Source: Chloroflexi bacterium RBG_13_51_52
Lineage (GTDB): Bacteria > Chloroflexota > Dehalococcoidia > Dehalococcoidales > RBG-16-60-22
Assembly (NCBI GenBank): GCA_001796525.1
Contig: MGMT01000066.1
Coordinates: 1-31,569, forward strand
DNA: 31,569 nt
Direction: 5' to 3'
The notes under the pieces are model-generated. The model searched no databases. It had not been told where the DNA came from and saw only the letters and a program-made list of their open reading frames with translations. Positions 1 to 8,030 of the stretch are shown here, piece by piece (position 1 is the stretch's first letter; each line of letters opens with the position of its first letter). A program made the position numbers and the translations under genes.

Positions 1-5
1 CCCTG

Positions 6-2219
6 GTGGCCATCTTCCACAATGAAGTAAATACGTTCTTCCTATCGGTGTTTGAGGATATAGGGTGGGGGCTGGTATTTATCGCCGCTGCGATAGTTAT
101 TCTCGCCGTACTTATCTGGCGTCACAATCTCAACCTGCTTCAACGTTACTGGAATCGCTGGCTAGGCGGCATCTTCTTTGTCCTCGCGGTCTGGGGAATA
201 CTAAGCTTAATCCAATACCAAAACGCTTTAACACCAAACGGACTGGGAGGGAGTTTTGGCAGGGTTATTGTCGGCAGTCCTCCTCTTAATCCCAGCGCTA
301 TGGAAATTTTCCTGGGCGTACTTTGCATATTCGGATTTACCATTGCAGGTTTTTTATTTACATTACCACTACAAAGCTTCAACTTTTTGAAGAGCTTAGT
401 AATCTGGTTGTATTCACTTATCATAGGAAAGCCCACACGTAAAATCCCCGGTCAGGATAAAAAACAGCCTTCACAACACATTATTCAACCCAGACCCCAG
501 TATGAAAGCAAACCGCGCTTACCCCCTGAAATGGAACAACCGCTGGTACCTCCGGAAATATCCAAATCAACCAGAAGGTTGATAGAAGCCGCCGAAAAAG
601 CCGCCGAATTAAAGAAAGCAGCCAGATCAGCAGATACCATTTCAACCGACCAGAACCTGCGCCAGGTAGCCGCCGATGTCTGGAAGAAATATGGACAATC
701 TGGCGACCTCGTGGAAATAGAGGGCTGGCAACTGCCTCCGATCGATATTCTGGATACGTCGCCAGAGGTGCAGTTCAGCGAAGCGGATAACCTGCAGAGG
801 GCAAACCTTATTGTAGATACACTGGCCAGTTACGGCGTAGATGCCAAGGTAGTGCAGATTAATGCCGGCCCTACGGTTACGCAGTTCGGCGTGGAACCCG
901 GCTGGGACACTAAATATAAAGAAATCAAAGAAAGGGACCGTGACGGAAACATCCAGATAAGACGCGAGGAAATATCCAGGACAAGAGTAAAAGTTGAGAG
1001 GATAAACTCGTTAGCCAACGACCTTGCTTTAGCTCTGGCGGCACCTACCATCAGGATTGAAGCCCCCGTGCCGGGTAAATCGTATATCGGCGTTGAAGTG
1101 CCCAACATGACCTCTGATATGGTTAGCCTGCGGGGAGTAGTAGAAACCAGCGCATTCCAGAAGTTGGTTTCCAAATCCAGGATGGCTCTGGCATTAGGTA
1201 AAGGGGCCGGGGGTGAGTCTATTTCCGCCGATTTGACCAAGATGCCCCACCTCCTCGTTGCCGGGGCAACCGGCAGCGGCAAGACGGTATGTCTCAATAC
1301 AATTATCTGCTGTCTGCTTATGAATAATACTCCTAACGATGTACGCTTTATCCTTATCGACCCTAAAAGAGTTGAACTGACGCAGTATAATAGCATCCCC
1401 CACCTAGCTACTCCCGTCATCGTCGACACAGAGAGAGCGTTGGGCGCTTTGCGCTGGCTTTGCCAGGAAATGGAACAGCGTTATAAGAAACTGGCTACCG
1501 CCGGAGCGCGCCATATCGAGGGTTATAATAAAGACAAGACAGGCATCGATAAAATGCCATATCTCGTACTGATTATCGATGAGCTTGCCGACCTTATGAT
1601 GGCAGGCTATGACGAGGTTGAAACGAATTTATGCCGTTTAGCCCAGCTTGCCCGGGCGACCGGCATCCATCTTGTGGTTGCCACCCAACGTCCTTCGGTG
1701 GATGTGGTTACCGGACTAATTAAAGCCAACTTTCCAACGCGTATAAGCTTTGCAGTTACCTCACAGGTGGACTCGCGTACCATTTTAGACGGCGCCGGCG
1801 CTGAGAAACTATTAGGGCGCGGCGACATGCTTTATATGCCTACCGAGGCAGCCAAGCCCAAACGCTTACAGGGTTGCTTCCTTTCCGATGCCGAGATAGA
1901 GCGTTTGGTATATTTCTGGGGTGGACAGAGGAAGGAAGAACCGGATAACCTTAAAATAGAAACGCTCGTTGCCACTGCACCATCCGGCACTATCGACGGG
2001 CACCGCCGCGACCCTCTTTTAGAACAGGCTAAAGAGCTTGCCAGGCAGCATGAAGAGGTTTCCACATCCTTCCTGCAACGCCGTTTACATATCGGCTACC
2101 CGCGCGCCGCCCGACTTAAGGAGCAGCTTGATGCGGTCCTGGCCCAAGAAGAGGGAGGACCGGTAAACGAGGATATCATGGAAAGTGTAGATGAAGAAGA
2201 GGGGGAGGAAGAGATTTAG
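6..2219 (+). CDS. ftsK: DNA translocase FtsK/SpoIIIE family
   Basis: This is a membrane-anchored, ATP-driven DNA pump that moves chromosome ends through the closing division septum. Three to four hydrophobic segments occupy about residues 15-140, followed by a charged Pro/Lys/Glu-rich linker (about 145-240) and then the FtsK motor. The motor has Walker A GATGSGKT at 420-427 and a Walker B strand ending in Asp525 (IIDELADLM). The C-terminal 70 residues (LARQHEEVSTSFLQRR and on) match the winged-helix gamma domain that reads polar KOPS-type DNA signals. The N-terminal membrane part is short compared with E. coli FtsK and closer to SpoIIIE. The GTG start lies only 5 bases into the window, so the true start may be further upstream. 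It converges on the TraB-like gene with 27 bases between them and no visible terminator. Confidence 0.95.
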   Translation: MAIFHNEVNTFFLSVFEDIGWGLVFIAAAIVILAVLIWRHNLNLLQRYWNRWLGGIFFVLAVWGILSLIQYQNALTPNGLGGSFGRVIVGSPPLNPSAMEIFLGVLCIFGFTIAGFLFTLPLQSFNFLKSLVIWLYSLIIGKPTRKIPGQDKKQPSQHIIQPRPQYESKPRLPPEMEQPLVPPEISKSTRRLIEAAEKAAELKKAARSADTISTDQNLRQVAADVWKKYGQSGDLVEIEGWQLPPIDILDTSPEVQFSEADNLQRANLIVDTLASYGVDAKVVQINAGPTVTQFGVEPGWDTKYKEIKERDRDGNIQIRREEISRTRVKVERINSLANDLALALAAPTIRIEAPVPGKSYIGVEVPNMTSDMVSLRGVVETSAFQKLVSKSRMALALGKGAGGESISADLTKMPHLLVAGATGSGKTVCLNTIICCLLMNNTPNDVRFILIDPKRVELTQYNSIPHLATPVIVDTERALGALRWLCQEMEQRYKKLATAGARHIEGYNKDKTGIDKMPYLVLIIDELADLMMAGYDEVETNLCRLAQLARATGIHLVVATQRPSVDVVTGLIKANFPTRISFAVTSQVDSRTILDGAGAEKLLGRGDMLYMPTEAAKPKRLQGCFLSDAEIERLVYFWGGQRKEEPDNLKIETLVATAPSGTIDGHRRDPLLEQAKELARQHEEVSTSFLQRRLHIGYPRAARLKEQLDAVLAQEEGGPVNEDIMESVDEEEGEEEI

Positions 2220-2246
2220 CTATTTAATTTCATGAATATAATTCAA

Positions 2247-3197
2247 CTAATCGCTATCATATAGCTGTTCTACATCATATCCCTTATTCTTCAATAGGTT
2301 TATCAAGCCGTTTTCTCCAACCATGTGCCCGGCACCGACTACTATAAAATAAATCTCGTCATCAGCGAGATATTCCTCTATCTTTTGTGTCATGTTGAAG
2401 TTACGCTGGTCATACATTTTTTCATAATAAGGCGCCATGTCAGGTTCTTCAATAAGAGCTTCAAACACTATAGTCTCCATTTTTTCCGCATCACCATCTG
2501 CCCATGCATTGAATAACTCCTGGAGATACTTTTCTGTTTCCGGATTGTCGATATCGTATTGTAAAGCCAACATCATGATTGCATCGGGTATAGAACTTAA
2601 TAAATCCATTTGAAACTCTGTAGTTTCCAATTCCATAATGATTATATTGCTCTTTTCAGCTTTACCCATGAAATATAAATCTATACCATATTCACCCTTG
2701 TAGCCCAGACCTTCTAATATAAACTGGCTCATCATGTTGTATATTACAAAAGGTCTAAACTCATCCAATAGAGCCAGTCCTATTCCATATTTTTTAAATT
2801 GTTTATCTAATTTGTTATAGAGATCTTCCGGCACGTTTTCCTTAAATCCGTCTCCCTGTGAATATGTCCCATATTTCATTAGCAATTGGACTGCATAATC
2901 CTGACTGATATTATTGGTATTCACTTCTACTACCAGATAATCAGCAGATTCAAACGCGTCTTCTATGGTTTTATCCAGAGGATATAATTCCTGGCTGGCT
3001 ATGTGAACCGAACCTAAAAGATACACCGAAGTTGTATCCGATGATATTTTCCATATGAAAGATTTACCTTTTTCAACTGTTGCAGATTGCGTCGGAGCAG
3101 TTTCTTGACTCTGGCAACTGAAACTTGTCTCCAGAAGCAGTAAAAGGGATAAAACAATTAATACTCCACTCACGGCCGTTTTAAGTATACGTCTCAT
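2247..3197 (-). CDS. TraB/GumN-family protein, probable lipoprotein
   Basis: The TraB/GumN (PrgY, Tiki-like) family contains proposed metal-dependent peptidases or pheromone-shutdown proteins. Family marks seen here are a GSVH motif at residues 62-65 after a beta strand, followed by YPL and an acidic strand (LVVEVN), and a C-terminal GAGH motif with His291 before an LL..KGYDV ending. The N terminus has a hydrophobic stretch (about 8-22) followed by SFSC with Cys28. This is a loose lipobox, so surface anchoring as a lipoprotein is likely but not certain. The start has a strong ribosome site (GGAGGTGAT) upstream. The length of 316 residues is normal for GumN-like proteins. Substrate and role are unknown. 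It lies alone between ftsK and a PAP2-like gene on the same strand. Confidence 0.82.
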   Translation of the reverse strand: MRRILKTAVSGVLIVLSLLLLLETSFSCQSQETAPTQSATVEKGKSFIWKISSDTTSVYLLGSVHIASQELYPLDKTIEDAFESADYLVVEVNTNNISQDYAVQLLMKYGTYSQGDGFKENVPEDLYNKLDKQFKKYGIGLALLDEFRPFVIYNMMSQFILEGLGYKGEYGIDLYFMGKAEKSNIIIMELETTEFQMDLLSSIPDAIMMLALQYDIDNPETEKYLQELFNAWADGDAEKMETIVFEALIEEPDMAPYYEKMYDQRNFNMTQKIEEYLADDEIYFIVVGAGHMVGENGLINLLKNKGYDVEQLYDSD

Positions 3198-3243
3198 TCC
3201 ATCACCTCCATGGATATATTGTTAGATTATAGCCTTTTCATTT

Positions 3244-3840
3244 TCAACTGCCAATAATCCCGAATCCCCAAAATACCCCCACCACCATTATCGCCGCTAT
3301 AAGACCGCCAGCAGCAACCTGCTTTATCGAGTGTTGTTTTAACTCAATTCGTGCCCAGGCAATTAGCGGTAAAACCAAAATAGTCCATATTGAACAAGTA
3401 CCATAGACTATAATTATTACGGTTATTGATGCCGACATAAAAGCCGTATGCAGACTTATTTTCCATTTATAATTTATCACCATAAATACTATTATTGCTA
3501 TTAGACCGGTAGTAAACGTAATTTTTAACAGTTCTGGTGCTTTTAAGTACCAGAGTAATCCGCAGCCTATAGTCCCTAAAGCACTGGCAAGTAGATAAAC
3601 AATATTGCGTTGCTCGCGGGGGGTAGTGAAAAATCCGTCCATCTTTTTACTATACACCAGAAATATCACGATGATAAATACCGGCAGCACGCTCATCGCC
3701 AAAGAAACTGAAGCCCATTTTATAGCATCAGTTATACTGGAGGTTTCTTTAAACCCCAACAACACAATGATGATAACGCTTATAACAAAAGGATTAAGCG
3801 TGTTTGATATCAGCCGCGCCAGTCTTTCTCTCATTGTCAA
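3244..3840 (-). CDS. PAP2-like multipass membrane protein, divergent
   Basis: A 198-residue protein with about five or six hydrophobic helices. Between helices it carries degenerate PAP2 phosphatase motifs: Arg75 and Arg78 in a TPREQRN loop, SLHT at 129-132 where PAP2 enzymes have PSGH, and Arg164-x5-His170 followed by Gln174 where the usual motif is R-x5-H-x3-D. The two histidines and the arginine of the catalytic site are thus kept, but the helper aspartate is Gln. PAP2 enzymes remove phosphate from lipid phosphates such as phosphatidate or isoprenyl diphosphates, so activity here is plausible but not assured. It is transcribed toward the TraB-like gene with 46 bases between them, and diverges from the MBL-fold gene across 55 bases in which I see no convincing promoter. 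Confidence 0.6.
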   Translation of the reverse strand: MTMRERLARLISNTLNPFVISVIIIVLLGFKETSSITDAIKWASVSLAMSVLPVFIIVIFLVYSKKMDGFFTTPREQRNIVYLLASALGTIGCGLLWYLKAPELLKITFTTGLIAIIVFMVINYKWKISLHTAFMSASITVIIIVYGTCSIWTILVLPLIAWARIELKQHSIKQVAAGGLIAAIMVVGVFWGFGIIGS

Positions 3841-3895
3841 TCAAGTGATATACTAATACTAACTCAATACTATTCTCCGACGCAAAGGGGAATTA

Positions 3896-4537
3896 ATGAT
3901 GGCTATGGTCAATGATAATACTGTCTTCATCGACAGGTTGACATTGGGTCCTTACGAAACCAATGCCTATATCGTAGTATGCCTGAAAACAAATGAAAGC
4001 TTGGTGGTGGATGCACCAGCAAAAGCTTCTGATATCATTACTAGCCTTTGCGGTACTAAACCAAAATATATTCTACTCACCCATGATCATTATGACCATA
4101 CCGGAGTTCTGGTATCATTACGCTCCCGTTTGAAAGTACCGTTAGCCGCGCATCTTTTAGATTCAACCATGATAAAAACGCCGCCGGAAATCTCCTTGAA
4201 AGATGGCGATAGTCTATTGCTAGGCCATCTTGAAATTCAGGTACTTCACACTCCAGGACATACGCCGGGCAGCTTGTGTTTTAGAATTGGACAATATTTG
4301 TTTGCAGGTGACACCATTTTCCCCGGGGGGCCCGGTCGAACCGAAACACCGGAGGATTTCCAGCAAATACTGAAATCTATCACAGAAAAGATATTCCAAC
4401 TTCCCGATGATACTATAATTTTCCCCGGTCACGGCGACAGCACTAGTGTTAAAAAAGCTAAAGAGGAATATGCTCTTTTTGTTTCAAGACCCCATGACTC
4501 TGTCATCTATGGGGACGTAACCTGGCTGTCTTACTAA
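3896..4537 (+). CDS. Metallo-beta-lactamase fold hydrolase (glyoxalase II-like)
   Basis: The metal-binding signature THDHYDHTG places His63, His65, Asp67 and His68 in the first MBL motif. HTPGHTPGS follows as the second motif, then FAGDTIFPGGPGRTE with the bridging Asp, and FPGHGDSTS as the last His. This order and the 213-residue length match the small glyoxalase II-like thioester or lactone hydrolases (YcbL/GloB type). The substrate cannot be named. The ATG at 3896 follows an AAAGGGG ribosome site with 5 bases of spacing; the next ATG codons at 3899 and 3905 are less well placed. It converges on the PIG-L gene with 13 bases between the stops. GloB-type enzymes act on thiol conjugates, which is of interest beside the MshA-like cluster, but the link is inference. 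Confidence 0.85.
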   Translation: MMAMVNDNTVFIDRLTLGPYETNAYIVVCLKTNESLVVDAPAKASDIITSLCGTKPKYILLTHDHYDHTGVLVSLRSRLKVPLAAHLLDSTMIKTPPEISLKDGDSLLLGHLEIQVLHTPGHTPGSLCFRIGQYLFAGDTIFPGGPGRTETPEDFQQILKSITEKIFQLPDDTIIFPGHGDSTSVKKAKEEYALFVSRPHDSVIYGDVTWLSY

Positions 4538-4550
4538 AGAAACAGGACGT

Positions 4551-5243
4551 TCAATACCTCATCTGGACACGGTGGAATGCCTCCGCAAGCTCGAATTTCT
4601 CGCCCTGGGCGTTCATTCGAGCAAATTCTTTCATTCGATCCCTCATCTCGGGAGGGACATCTCCCACCTGGCTTTTATGACACTTTAAAGCGTCCAGCTT
4701 GATATCGATAGTGTCCGTAATATCCTGCTTCAAGTTGGGGTCGTCCGAACCCCAGAACCACATCTCCCTCACCTTATGTGGTTCCAGCCCCTCTTCGAGT
4801 AATTCCGGATAGGCTAGATGATCTCTAGAATAAGGAAAAACAGCATCCGCGGCTACCATTCCTGCAATGCGGTGGTCGCGATGCCACATGTACTTTCGAT
4901 AAGGGTCGGATGTGGCTACAACGTAAGGTTTAAAACGCCGAATAACCCGCACCAGGTCTCTCCGGAACTCATGGCAATCTTCAAGCCCCTGGTCCGGATA
5001 TTTTAAAAATACAGTCTCTTTTACACCAAGCACACGAGCCGCAGCTAGTTGTTCTTTCTCACGTATTATAGCCAGTTTCTCCGGCGTCAAACTCCTGTCG
5101 CTGGTGCCTTTATTCCCGTTGGTACAGATTATATAAACAACGTTCTTGCCTTCTCTGGTGAGTCTGGCTACCGTTCCGGCAATACCAAATTCACAATCAT
5201 CCGGGTGCGGCGAAATAACCATCAAATAAATCTCGTCATTCAT
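4551..5243 (-). CDS. PIG-L/LmbE family deacetylase
   Basis: Members of this zinc-dependent family remove acetyl groups from N-acetylglucosamine conjugates, as in MshB (mycothiol), BshB (bacillithiol) and PIG-L (GPI anchors). The N-terminal motif SPHPDDCEFG carries the metal ligands His13 and Asp16 and the general base Asp15. A later MWHRDHR segment supplies the HxDH metal motif. The length of about 230 residues is typical. The ATG at 5243 is used here; a TTG one codon upstream at 5246 is equally possible and sits 8 bases from a GAGGAG ribosome site. The gene follows the GT4 glycosyltransferase on the same strand after 119 bases that contain a TATAAT -10 box, so it may have its own promoter. 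The pairing suggests a GlcNAc-X product made by the GT4 enzyme is deacetylated here. Confidence 0.88.
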   Translation of the reverse strand: MNDEIYLMVISPHPDDCEFGIAGTVARLTREGKNVVYIICTNGNKGTSDRSLTPEKLAIIREKEQLAAARVLGVKETVFLKYPDQGLEDCHEFRRDLVRVIRRFKPYVVATSDPYRKYMWHRDHRIAGMVAADAVFPYSRDHLAYPELLEEGLEPHKVREMWFWGSDDPNLKQDITDTIDIKLDALKCHKSQVGDVPPEMRDRMKEFARMNAQGEKFELAEAFHRVQMRY

Positions 5244-5295
5244 CAAATACGATACTCCTCAATAAATTAAATATGGATACTAACAATTGTAGTAC

Positions 5296-5301
5296 ATTAT
5301 A
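5296..5301 (-). promoter_or_regulatory. Possible -10 box upstream of the PIG-L gene
   Basis: The minus strand reads TATAAT here, about 50 bases before the PIG-L start, in an AT-rich 119-base spacer after the glycosyltransferase. No good -35 hexamer lies at 16-18 bases. The spacer also contains the palindrome ACAATTGT at 5283-5290. This would allow the deacetylase to be transcribed separately. Confidence 0.3.
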
Positions 5302-5365
5302 AAAGAAGGTACAATTTGAATTTAAAAAAGACTGTTGAATAAGTATAACAGTATTCCGTAGATTT

Positions 5366-6583
5366 TTATGCTACGGATACCAGGCGACTATCTAGTACCA
5401 GTTTCATTTCTTGTGCTATTTTTTCAGCAATATTTGTCCAGTCCCACTTGCTTACAGATGCTCTTATAGAAAACTTATATTCCGTATCGAGCGAAGACTG
5501 GGACAGAAGAAAAAATATGCTTTCGGCCAGTTTTTCCGGTGAATTGTCCGCCACGATACAACCCGTTTCACCTGTTTTTATGATATTTCTAAGGTCTCCT
5601 ACATCTGTAGCTACCACCGGTGTACCGCAAGCAAGCGCTTCCAACGGCACCAATCCAAAACTTTCATAGTATGAAGGCACCACGCATACATCGGCGGCGC
5701 TGTAATAATACGGCAGTTGTTCCTGTTTCACCAATCCCCGGAAATCTACGGAGTCTTGAATATTAAGCTCGTTTGAAAGCTTCTTCAGTTTTTCCAGTTC
5801 AGCCCGACTGTCCTCGTCTCCGCCTACCACTACCAGTCTCAAATTCCAGTATTTTTTCAATAAAGGCATTGTCTGTATCAACTTATCGATGCCCTTCAAA
5901 GGGTCAATCCTACCGACGAAGAGCAATATTTTCTCATCAGCCATACCCAGTTTTTGCCTAGCGGTCATTTTTTCAACAGGCTTGAATAATTCCATGTTGA
6001 CACCACAGGGTACCACATCTATCTTCCCTTCCGCGGCATTATAATACCGCAACAGGTCCTGCTTTTCCCTCTCGGTGGCGACGATAATACTCCGGCAATC
6101 CTGAATCGTCTCTCTTTCCGAGGCTATACGCAGGGCCGGCTCATCCTCCCCGATGCCAATGGCATTTTTAACCGCACCGAGCGTATGGTACATCGTTATA
6201 TACGGTATATGTCTTGTCTGCCAAAAGTATTTCCCCACTAGAGCAGACATCCAGTAGTGTGTAAAAACTATATCATATTCAAGGCCGTTGTCCTTCCAAT
6301 AATTGTCAAGATTGAATGTGAATTCAGGAAGGGAGAAATAGACATCCATTTTCTGGATTTTGGTTAATTTACCCGCCTTGAGATGAATCAGCCGCACGCC
6401 TGCCGATAAGTCTTCCATACGCGGATCGACAGGGTCATGCACGCGGGTGTAAATATCGATAATGTGTCCCTTTTTCCCCAACTCACGAGCCAGTTCGCGT
6501 ATATAGACACTCATTCCACCGGTATCTCGAGTGCCCAAGTCTCCCACCGGGCAACTGTGAGCGCTGATGAATGCGATTTTCAA
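5366..6583 (-). CDS. GT4 glycosyltransferase, MshA/BshA-like
   Basis: A GT-B fold, retaining family 4 glycosyltransferase of 405 residues. The N terminus (AFISAHSCPVGDLGTRDTGG, then MSVYIRELA) closely follows the acceptor-domain pattern of MshA and the sucrose-phosphate-synthase-like branch: GT.D.GGM.VYV.ELA. The nucleotide-sugar domain has FVGRIDPLKGID and the E-x7-E motif with Glu307 and Glu315 (YESFGLVPLEA). MshA and BshA join GlcNAc to inositol-phosphate or malate. The acceptor here cannot be told from sequence, and other sugar or lipid acceptors remain possible. The start is TTG at 6583 with an AGGAGA site upstream. The gene follows the CelD-type acetyltransferase by 39 bases and precedes a PIG-L deacetylase, so the three probably act on one product. 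Confidence 0.87.
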   Translation of the reverse strand: MKIAFISAHSCPVGDLGTRDTGGMSVYIRELARELGKKGHIIDIYTRVHDPVDPRMEDLSAGVRLIHLKAGKLTKIQKMDVYFSLPEFTFNLDNYWKDNGLEYDIVFTHYWMSALVGKYFWQTRHIPYITMYHTLGAVKNAIGIGEDEPALRIASERETIQDCRSIIVATEREKQDLLRYYNAAEGKIDVVPCGVNMELFKPVEKMTARQKLGMADEKILLFVGRIDPLKGIDKLIQTMPLLKKYWNLRLVVVGGDEDSRAELEKLKKLSNELNIQDSVDFRGLVKQEQLPYYYSAADVCVVPSYYESFGLVPLEALACGTPVVATDVGDLRNIIKTGETGCIVADNSPEKLAESIFFLLSQSSLDTEYKFSIRASVSKWDWTNIAEKIAQEMKLVLDSRLVSVA

Positions 6584-6622
6584 ATTAATCTCTCCTACTA
6601 TATTCAGCTTCTTTATATTATA

Positions 6623-7600
6623 TTATAAATATATCTGGCAGCGATATAGCGGCACCTCTTTGCCGCCTAGATGCCCTTTGTAAATTTCCGCCCCTTTCAA
6701 GAAGTCGAATTTCTTTTTGCCTTTACCGATGCTGTCTTCAATAGCATATATCTTGCTTAATAGTCCAACGCTTAGTGAAACATATTGGGGGTCATAGCCG
6801 CTGTTATAGAGATAAATACAATCATTGTAATCAAAGCACATTATTTCCGCTACCGGTTTTTTATCCAGTTCCAGCACACCCAGCTTGAATAGTCCGATTT
6901 CCGTCATAGTACTGACCAGCAATCTGAAAAAAGATTTCATCTGTTCCGTCAGGAAAGCAGCCTTATCCTGACGGCTTTCCACAAACATCGTGAAAAATGT
7001 ATCCATCGCAGCCGGCATCTCATTACTTTTATCAAGAAAACGGTATTCAATCTTGCCAGCTTCCATCAGCCTTCTTAATTTACGCCGTACCTCATGCCGT
7101 TGTTTAGTAGATAGCTTATTTAAATATTCATTGAAAGACAACGGCAATTCCATCTCATAAGACACGGCTTCCACATCGGTGGATACTTTACTTTTCCTTC
7201 CTTCCGCTAAAGGCGCCAGATTAGTCAGCACCGCTGAATCAGGCCTCACATGCTTCAAGTCGAGATGCTTGATGCCGTCTTTCTTTAAATCGTCCAATAG
7301 AACGTTAAAGAAGTCATTTTCCATGCCAGGCGATGTTATAAAGTCCAGATAGTCACAGACATCGGTATTTCCTATTAAAAAAGCAGATCCATCTTTAGTC
7401 ATTAACGGCGCTATGCCGATTACTTTATCCCCCTGCTTTACCGTGCGTATATAAAGATCTGCACCCTCTCCAAACACCTGCCACCATACCTGCATCCATT
7501 CCGGTAATATAAAAACGGAAGACCATTGAACCGCTTGTTGGGATTCTTTTCTTAAGGCTTTAAGGTCGTTCAGTTTGTTCTCGAATATAGTATAACTCAT
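6623..7600 (-). CDS. CelD/BcsL-type GNAT acetyltransferase
   Basis: At 325 residues this fits the Acetyltransf_6 (CelD/BcsL, FemAB-like) group, which has two GNAT-like halves. The first half contains FILPEWMQVWWQVFG and an IAPLM strand, typical of the family's N-terminal region. The second half starts at KLSTKQRHEVRRKLRRL, the conserved Lys/Arg-rich helix, and runs on to a LYLYNSGYDP-like segment (IYLYNSGYDPQYVSLSVGL) and FDFLKG near the C terminus. Related proteins acetylate amino sugars in polysaccharides or use aminoacyl donors; the acceptor here is unknown. No clear Shine-Dalgarno lies before the ATG at 7600. It heads the set that continues with the MshA-like glycosyltransferase, so acylation of the same glycoconjugate is a reasonable inference (MshD, the mycothiol acetyltransferase, is a different GNAT subfamily). 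Confidence 0.8.
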   Translation of the reverse strand: MSYTIFENKLNDLKALRKESQQAVQWSSVFILPEWMQVWWQVFGEGADLYIRTVKQGDKVIGIAPLMTKDGSAFLIGNTDVCDYLDFITSPGMENDFFNVLLDDLKKDGIKHLDLKHVRPDSAVLTNLAPLAEGRKSKVSTDVEAVSYEMELPLSFNEYLNKLSTKQRHEVRRKLRRLMEAGKIEYRFLDKSNEMPAAMDTFFTMFVESRQDKAAFLTEQMKSFFRLLVSTMTEIGLFKLGVLELDKKPVAEIMCFDYNDCIYLYNSGYDPQYVSLSVGLLSKIYAIEDSIGKGKKKFDFLKGAEIYKGHLGGKEVPLYRCQIYL

Positions 7601-7667
7601 GGTATCTTTTAATAGTTTAGTACCTAGAACTATTTATTTATGTAACTATTGTCACATGATACAAGCT

Positions 7668-7985
7668 TTATATCAGCACGCCTTGAGTTAAGTTGGCTGT
7701 ATGCAGGTAGACCTCAATTTTCGGTTTACCTTTGCAAATATCCAGCACGGTAGCTTGATATTCCGGCGACTTTAAATAACCATCAAAATCTTCCTGTTTT
7801 TCCCATATCAGCATGGCACCCTGGGCGGCTGTCTTAGGGTTCATGATAAAGAACTTTTCTTTTAATCCGGGTATTTTGCGGGAGCCTTCGACTACTTTCT
7901 GGATATGCTTCTTCGCTACATTGATATCGGATAACTGTTTCCTGATGTCGTCTTTCAGTTCGAATTTTACAATTACAGCTATCAT
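7668..7985 (-). CDS. YdhR-like dimeric alpha/beta-barrel protein
   Basis: A 105-residue protein with the beta-alpha-beta-beta-alpha-beta pattern of dimeric ferredoxin-like barrels. It opens with a VIVKFEL strand, then a helix, and the segment GLKEKFFIMNP...GAMLIWE.QEDFDGYL. The Gly-Leu-x-x-Lys-x-Phe and the W-E followed by an edge helix match the YdhR putative mono-oxygenase group. Proteins of this fold act on polyketide-like or quinone substrates or merely bind ligands, so no reaction is assigned. A GAGGAGG ribosome site lies just before the ATG. It follows the RACo-like gene by 45 bases on the same strand and may be co-transcribed with it. In an apparent anaerobe an oxygen-dependent role is unlikely. 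Confidence 0.6.
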   Translation of the reverse strand: MIAVIVKFELKDDIRKQLSDINVAKKHIQKVVEGSRKIPGLKEKFFIMNPKTAAQGAMLIWEKQEDFDGYLKSPEYQATVLDICKGKPKIEVYLHTANLTQGVLI

Positions 7986-8030
7986 TCCTCCTCTTTCTTT
8001 CTAAAACCAGTGGTTCAAGGGGTATATTCT

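Noticed and set aside
830..1429. A 199-codon open frame on the minus strand inside ftsK
   Set aside because: It lies wholly opposite the conserved FtsK motor domain and its translation has no recognisable domain; it is a codon-bias shadow.
3841..3895. A divergent promoter pair between the PAP2-like and MBL genes
   Set aside because: TTGTCA at 3834-3839 has no matching -10 at proper spacing, and TATACT near 3849 is too close; nothing convincing remains.
4551..7600. Calling the cluster a mycothiol or bacillithiol locus outright
   Set aside because: No cysteine ligase is present, the acetyltransferase is CelD-like rather than MshD-like, and the glycosyltransferase acceptor cannot be read from sequence.
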